Positions 61,401 to 64,000 of a stretch of DNA of 64,000 nt are shown here, piece after piece. The DNA lies in the NCBI RefSeq assembly GCF_002157685.2, contig NZ_AP026738.1, forward strand, positions 1,860,001 to 1,924,000, read 5' to 3'. The DNA is from Comamonas thiooxydans. GTDB taxonomy: Bacteria > Pseudomonadota > Gammaproteobacteria > Burkholderiales > Burkholderiaceae_C. The notes beneath the pieces were generated by a model. It was not told the origin of the DNA and did not search any database. It saw nothing but the letters and a program-made list of their open reading frames with translations. The position numbers and the translations under genes are program-made. Positions within the stretch are counted from its first letter, which is position 1, and each line of letters starts with the position of its first letter.

Positions 61401-64000
61401 TTACGCAGCGGCTTATATATTGGATCAATCAGCCCCTACAGTCGCTATCTCCAGCGATGTGGCGACGGTAAATGGTGTGACACCAGCGCTGATCACTTTC
61501 ACATTCTCGGAAGCGCCTGTGGGGTTTAATGCTGGCGCTATTTCTGTGGCCGGGGGAACCTTGGGCGCGTTGACGGCCACCGGCGACCCCAAGGTGTTTA
61601 TTGCCACATTCACACCAAACAGCGGTATCGCCAGCGGTTCTGCCTCTATCCTTGTCAGAGGAGGTGAATATACGGATACGGCGGGAAATGCGGGCACTGC
61701 GGGGATGCTTTCCTCACTGCAGATTGATACGGTGGCGCCGACAGCGACACCGGGAGGAATTCACTTCTCCAACGACAGCGGTGTGCAAGGCGATTTCATC
61801 ACCAATGTGGGTGCGCAGACCATCAGTGGGAGTTTGTCGGCGCCGTTGGCGCAAGGCGATAAGGTGCTGATTTCGCTGGATGGCGGTGCAAACTGGACCA
61901 GTGCTTCTGTTTCGGGTAGCAGTTGGTCTGCAAGCGCAAGCCTTCTTCCCGGCAACAATACGATACAGGTGAAGGTGAGTGATGCCGCAGGCAATGAAGG
62001 GGCTGTTCTATCGCAGGCCTATGTCTTGGACACTATGGCGCCGAATGTGAACCATGTGGGTTTGCCTGCGAATGGCGTGTACGGAGTAGGGCAGAACCTG
62101 GACTTCACCGTCAACTTCAGCGAGACGGTGACGGTCGATAGCACCGGCGGCGCCCCACGCCTGGCGGTGACCCTGGACACCGGCGGCACCGTGTATGCCG
62201 ACTACCTGTCCGGCTCCGGCGGCAGCGCCCTGGTGTTTCGCCTGACCGTCGCCAGCGGCCAGCTGGACACCGACGGCATCCGGGTTGCGGGCAACGTCCA
62301 GCTCAATGGCGGCAGCATCCGCGACGTGGCCGGCAACGACAGCACCACCGGCTTCATCGCACCTTCCACCAGCGGCATCCTGGTGGATGGCGTGGTGCCA
62401 ACGGTGGCTGACGTCATCGTGCCGGCCAACGGCGGCTACAAGGCCGGCGACGTGCTGAGCTTCACCGTCAATGCCAGCGAAGCCGTGTTCACCAGCGGTT
62501 CGCCACGCCTGGCCGTGGATATCGGCGGTACCACCCGCTACGCCACCTTCGTGGCCGGCAGCAGCGGTGGCTCGACCCTGGTCTTCCAGTACACCGTCCA
62601 GGCCGGTGACAACGATGCCGATGGCATCAGCGTCGCCAGCAGCCTCGATCTCAATGGCGGCAGCGTCAAGGATGCGGCCGGCAACGACCTGAACCTGACC
62701 CTGAACAGCGTCGGCAGCACCGCCGAGGTGGTGGTGGATACCGTGGCGCCGAGCGTCACCAGCATCGTCCGCGCGGGCGGCTCGCCGTCCAGCAGCGGCT
62801 CGGTCAGCTACACCGTGACCTTCAGCGAGGATGTCAGCGGCGTCGATGCAAGCGACTTTGACGTCACCTTTGGTGGAACCGTCACCGGCACCCTGGCCAG
62901 TGTCACCCAGGTGAACGGGCATACCTACACCGTGGTGATCGACAACCTCAGCGGTGCGGGCAACGTCACCCTGTCCCTGAACGGCAGCGGTACCGGCATC
63001 GTCGATGCGGTCGACAACGCGGTGACCGGTGGCCTGACCGGCGAGACCTACGCCATCGACCGCGTGGCGCCAGCGGTGACCAGCGTCAACGTGCCAGCCA
63101 ACGGCAGCTACATCGCCGGGCAAAACCTCGATTTCACGGTGAATTTCAGCGAGAACGTCATCGTCGACACCAGCGGCGGCACGCCCCGTATCGCTGTGAC
63201 CCTGGACATCGGCGGCACCGTCTATGCCCAGTACCTCAGCGGCAGCGGTGGTAGCGCCCTGGTGTTCCGCCTAGTGGCGGCCAGCGGTCAGCTGGACACC
63301 AATGGCATCACCCTGGGCTCGTCCATCCAGGCCAACGGCGGCACCCTGCGCGATACGGTCGGCAACAACATCATCACCGGCCTGAACAGCGTGGCGAGCA
63401 CCACCGGTGTGCTGGTCGATGCCGTGGTGCCCACGGTCAGCAATGTCAGCGTGCCGGCCGGCGCTGCCTACAATGCCGGCGACACCCTGACCTTCACGGT
63501 CAACATCAGCGAAACAGTACTGGTCAACGGCGTCCCGAGGCTGCTCCTGGATATCGGCGGCAGCACGGTATTCGCCAATCTGGTGTCCGGTTCCGGCACT
63601 TCGACCCTGGTCTTCCAGTACACCGTCCAGGCGGGCGACAACGACGCCGACGGCATCAGCGTCAGCGCCAGTCTTGACCTCAATGGTGGCAGTGTCCGTG
63701 ATGCCGCTGGCAACAACCTCGTTCTGACCCTTAACGGCCTGGGCGCGACGTCTGGCGTGATTGTCGACACTGTGCGCCCGACGGCGACCATTGTCGTGGC
63801 GGACACCAGCCTTGCGGTCGGTGAAACCTCGCTGGTGACCATCACCTTCAGTGAAGCGGTGGACGGGTTTGACAACAGCGACCTGAGCGTCAGCGGCGGC
63901 ACCTTGAGCGCTGTCAGCAGCAGCGACGGTGGCGTCACCTGGACGGCCACCTTTACGCCAACCGCCCACATCACGGCCACCAGCAACCTGATCACCCTGA
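55417..64000 (+). CDS. Giant multidomain surface protein with LEPR-like N-terminus (3' end outside window)
   Basis: Open without a stop from ATG 55417 to the window edge (2861 codons). After a basic N-terminus (MTRKSRSFWSRLTQSL) comes RPLALEQRFMFDGAA (residues 36-50), a variant of the LEPR-x-L/M-F-D-A motif that marks a class of very large surface proteins. Then a unique domain (to about residue 250), a cadherin/He_PIG-like domain (about 252-350), many cadherin/Ig-like modules with SxxDxDxG and NDAP linkers (350-1470), a block of S-V-x-F-S-x-DTG and S-V-A-x-L-K-A-G-E modules (about 1600-2210), and long VPANGxYxAG modules (about 2210-2860). Coupled in context to the OMF and adaptor genes. Adhesin-like role is inference; the C-terminus is unseen. 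Confidence 0.85.
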   Translation, partial: MTRKSRSFWSRLTQSLTTQTVKTDVSQRSRPVSAVRPLALEQRFMFDGAAVAAAADVAQGADPAAEIASGLRHGPMFEAQKAYGRLLSAPAGENFDDNPTQEFRGTNTFVLDGFRYTVTGPGGSNYDHFLTNAQFAPPGQGLGPDNYLRFDTFGEGATSIKIELADGSAFRLIGLSFFVEDAQASGGPSNIFYLTPAGGLALEYATDTTHSNVDFSNNANFYNITSISFISKPGELIYLDIDDLVIAAPITNVAPIVANAIPDRTAREETAFEFQFAANTFSDADAGDTLTYSARLTGGGALPAWLSFDTATRTFSGTPGRGDSGSFSIDVTAFDGKGGTATDTFDIMVTANAPPTIGNLHGDNVTYLEDGAPVLLDALSNASVTDADSANFNGGNVRVAVTGNAVTSEDVLSVFSLGTAAGQIYVSGSNVLYGGVGIGELAGGTGGNALVITLNANANADAVTALVRNLTYVNSNGLDPNTATRTISVTVSDGDGGTSAASNVTLSVIATNDAPMLAPANNVIGYTENAAAVALSPTLTLVDDGSSFQKATVTISDLRIGDSLSVGSPGAFATSYNAATGVLTITGAGNAAALQAVLRSVSFSSSSDDPTFGGSDTTRQINFVVTDSAGADSNTAVVQVAIIAINDAPTLSGGPYVWSGTNEDTSSAAVTVSSLLGGVTYADVDGPAGGIALTASTGSSVWQYSTDGVTWTDVGAVSNGSALLLSGSTLLRYVPDGKNGGTATLTFRAWDQSFGIASLNGIRSTSDTSSNGGSTAFSTGIAQAMISVSSVNDAPVLTPSSPMLNTLIDSDVNNLGQAVSSLITGHVSDVDTGAVQGIAITGLYSGAGGTWQFSLDSGASWQDVGTVSTASALLLRSSDRVRFVPDGVNGTTASFTFKAWDQSGITAGQQGFKLDASSSGGTTPFSLSTDAASVTVISINDAPVVAGSGGSAAFVEGADVASTPVVVDSGLTVSDNDSPLLYSASVKITGNLRPSEDVLGFTNDPATMGDISGSYNAGTGTLTLTSASGASAAQWQAALRSVTYSNSSDTPDTTTRSVSFRVSDGQLDSVDATRSVTVTAANDSPQLSLPGVISLSEDTTGTITGIVVSDVDAGTGNVQVTFTLPANSGTVLATASGNITVGVGLNTVYIIGKVAEINAYIAGMNLFYSPNANFNGNVTLGVSITDLGNSGGPAKTDSGSLILQVDAVNDAPGTPVVPSLPVSGSEDVPLVLNGISFSDIDAGSDVVQATFSVAPGSGTFSALAGAGVTLTGSGTNQLVLSGSLSDINAFIAGSQVSYLSAVNASGTVIVTVSLDDRGNTGTGGAKVSSATFNLAISPVNDAPVNSVPGAQTVLSNETLVFSAGNGNAISISDVDVAGGSLRVTLFGINGLITLGSTSGLSFLAGDGTVDASMTFDGSLADINNALAGLRFSPTPGYHGAASLQIITNDQGQSGTGGPQSDTDIISINVEQPNPRIVGVSSSTSDGSYKSGNTITVTVDFSRAVDVDTISGVPTLILSSGGTATYSGGSGSSTLTFTYTVGVGQNSADLDYASINALALNGAVITDAVDGRNASLALAAPGSAGSLGANKNIVIDTVAPTTTATSVAFSADTGSSSTDLITNTTAQTISGTLTANLASGESVQVSLDNGFTWATASASPGSPNWSLAGQTLIASDTLKVRVVDAAGNVGTAASFSYVLDTSVPTVVITSSVAALKAGESATFTFTFSEVPSEFTLGDLTATNGTLSNFTATSNPLVYTVDFTPNAGLTGSSGAVSLAAGTYTDTAGNAGGAGISTPIAIDTVAPVAFISSSASSLKAGETAVITFTFSEAPQGFDLTDVTVMGGTLSGFAVTANPRVYTALFTPAANVNSGLAEVSINAGSYTDAAGNLGQGTSSATIHYDTGVPTTTVESVQFSSDTGASASDLITNVSAQTISGTLSTNLLAGELVQVSLDNGATWVAAAVVGRDWTLSGQTLSGSGVLQVRVADGAGNTGAVYAAAYILDQSAPTVAISSDVATVNGVTPALITFTFSEAPVGFNAGAISVAGGTLGALTATGDPKVFIATFTPNSGIASGSASILVRGGEYTDTAGNAGTAGMLSSLQIDTVAPTATPGGIHFSNDSGVQGDFITNVGAQTISGSLSAPLAQGDKVLISLDGGANWTSASVSGSSWSASASLLPGNNTIQVKVSDAAGNEGAVLSQAYVLDTMAPNVNHVGLPANGVYGVGQNLDFTVNFSETVTVDSTGGAPRLAVTLDTGGTVYADYLSGSGGSALVFRLTVASGQLDTDGIRVAGNVQLNGGSIRDVAGNDSTTGFIAPSTSGILVDGVVPTVADVIVPANGGYKAGDVLSFTVNASEAVFTSGSPRLAVDIGGTTRYATFVAGSSGGSTLVFQYTVQAGDNDADGISVASSLDLNGGSVKDAAGNDLNLTLNSVGSTAEVVVDTVAPSVTSIVRAGGSPSSSGSVSYTVTFSEDVSGVDASDFDVTFGGTVTGTLASVTQVNGHTYTVVIDNLSGAGNVTLSLNGSGTGIVDAVDNAVTGGLTGETYAIDRVAPAVTSVNVPANGSYIAGQNLDFTVNFSENVIVDTSGGTPRIAVTLDIGGTVYAQYLSGSGGSALVFRLVAASGQLDTNGITLGSSIQANGGTLRDTVGNNIITGLNSVASTTGVLVDAVVPTVSNVSVPAGAAYNAGDTLTFTVNISETVLVNGVPRLLLDIGGSTVFANLVSGSGTSTLVFQYTVQAGDNDADGISVSASLDLNGGSVRDAAGNNLVLTLNGLGATSGVIVDTVRPTATIVVADTSLAVGETSLVTITFSEAVDGFDNSDLSVSGGTLSAVSSSDGGVTWTATFTPTAHITATSNLITL
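62060..63765 (+). repeat. Duplicated A-B module pair inside the giant surface gene
   Basis: Block A (from about 62063: PANGVYGVGQNLDFTVNFSE, GGTVYADYLSGSGGSALVFRL) and block B (from about 62420: AGDVLSFTVNASE, STLVFQYTVQAGDNDADGIS) recur as A' (about 63090) and B' (about 63450) roughly 1030 bases later, separated by a different module. DNA similarity is high in the shared cores. Confidence 0.8.

Overview
The window looks like chromosome from a betaproteobacterium of the order Burkholderiales, most likely family Comamonadaceae and plausibly Comamonas. The signs are a GC-rich sequence, a Bug-type solute receptor, an Omp32-like porin, a DUF4148 protein, a short intergenic box beginning TTGATAGCTGCTAG that I associate with this family, and a tolB-pal-cpoB block. 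This assignment is inference from gene content. No rRNA, CRISPR array, prophage or intact insertion sequence is visible.

Layout. (1) 1-13.7 kb: the 3' end of a giant repetitive surface adhesin (nine near-identical 642-bp units, a cadherin-like domain, a von Willebrand A domain), then a translationally coupled type I secretion operon (TolC-like channel, LapB-like ABC exporter, LapC/HlyD-like adaptor) and a BamE/OmlA-like small protein. (2) 14.2-24 kb: a DUF4148 protein, then a minus-strand catabolic cluster (porin, CoxG-like protein, Fe-S, FAD and molybdopterin subunits of a molybdenum hydroxylase, Bug receptor) with a divergent MarR regulator, a NicC-like FAD monooxygenase and a divergent AraC regulator. 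Together they suggest uptake and ring hydroxylation of an aromatic, perhaps an N-heteroaromatic acid. (3) 25-31.4 kb: an iron uptake cassette (TonB receptor, DUF4198, DUF3325, PepSY, DUF3649) next to a Fur-box-like site and a dead fragment of a FecI-type sigma factor. (4) 31.6-34.4 kb: an esterase, a thioesterase-acetyltransferase fusion, a 26-residue membrane peptide, a heme-binding-protein remnant and a nonsense-interrupted membrane protein.

(5) 34.5-46.4 kb: conserved housekeeping genes (ygfZ, mltG, tmk, holB, pilZ, tatD, an ankyrin protein, msbA, tolB-pal-cpoB, tcdA, tRNA-Lys). (6) 46.8-52.3 kb: a small gene with its own terminator, a lipocalin lipoprotein, a cytochrome c plus ferritin-like pair divergent from an ECF sigma factor, a GAF-EAL protein and a 34-residue peptide. 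The ECF intergenic region holds two divergent copies of one promoter-like motif (GGAACG-N16-CATCCAATGG), the clearest regulatory signal in the window. (7) 52.8-64 kb: an outer-membrane lipoprotein channel and a periplasmic adaptor, coupled, followed by a second giant surface protein with an LEPR-like N-terminal motif that runs off the window. Two different giant-protein export loci therefore lie about 45 kb apart.

The window ends inside both giant genes, so the N-terminus of the first and the C-terminus of the second cannot be judged. Function calls rest on motif recognition by eye; no database search was run.
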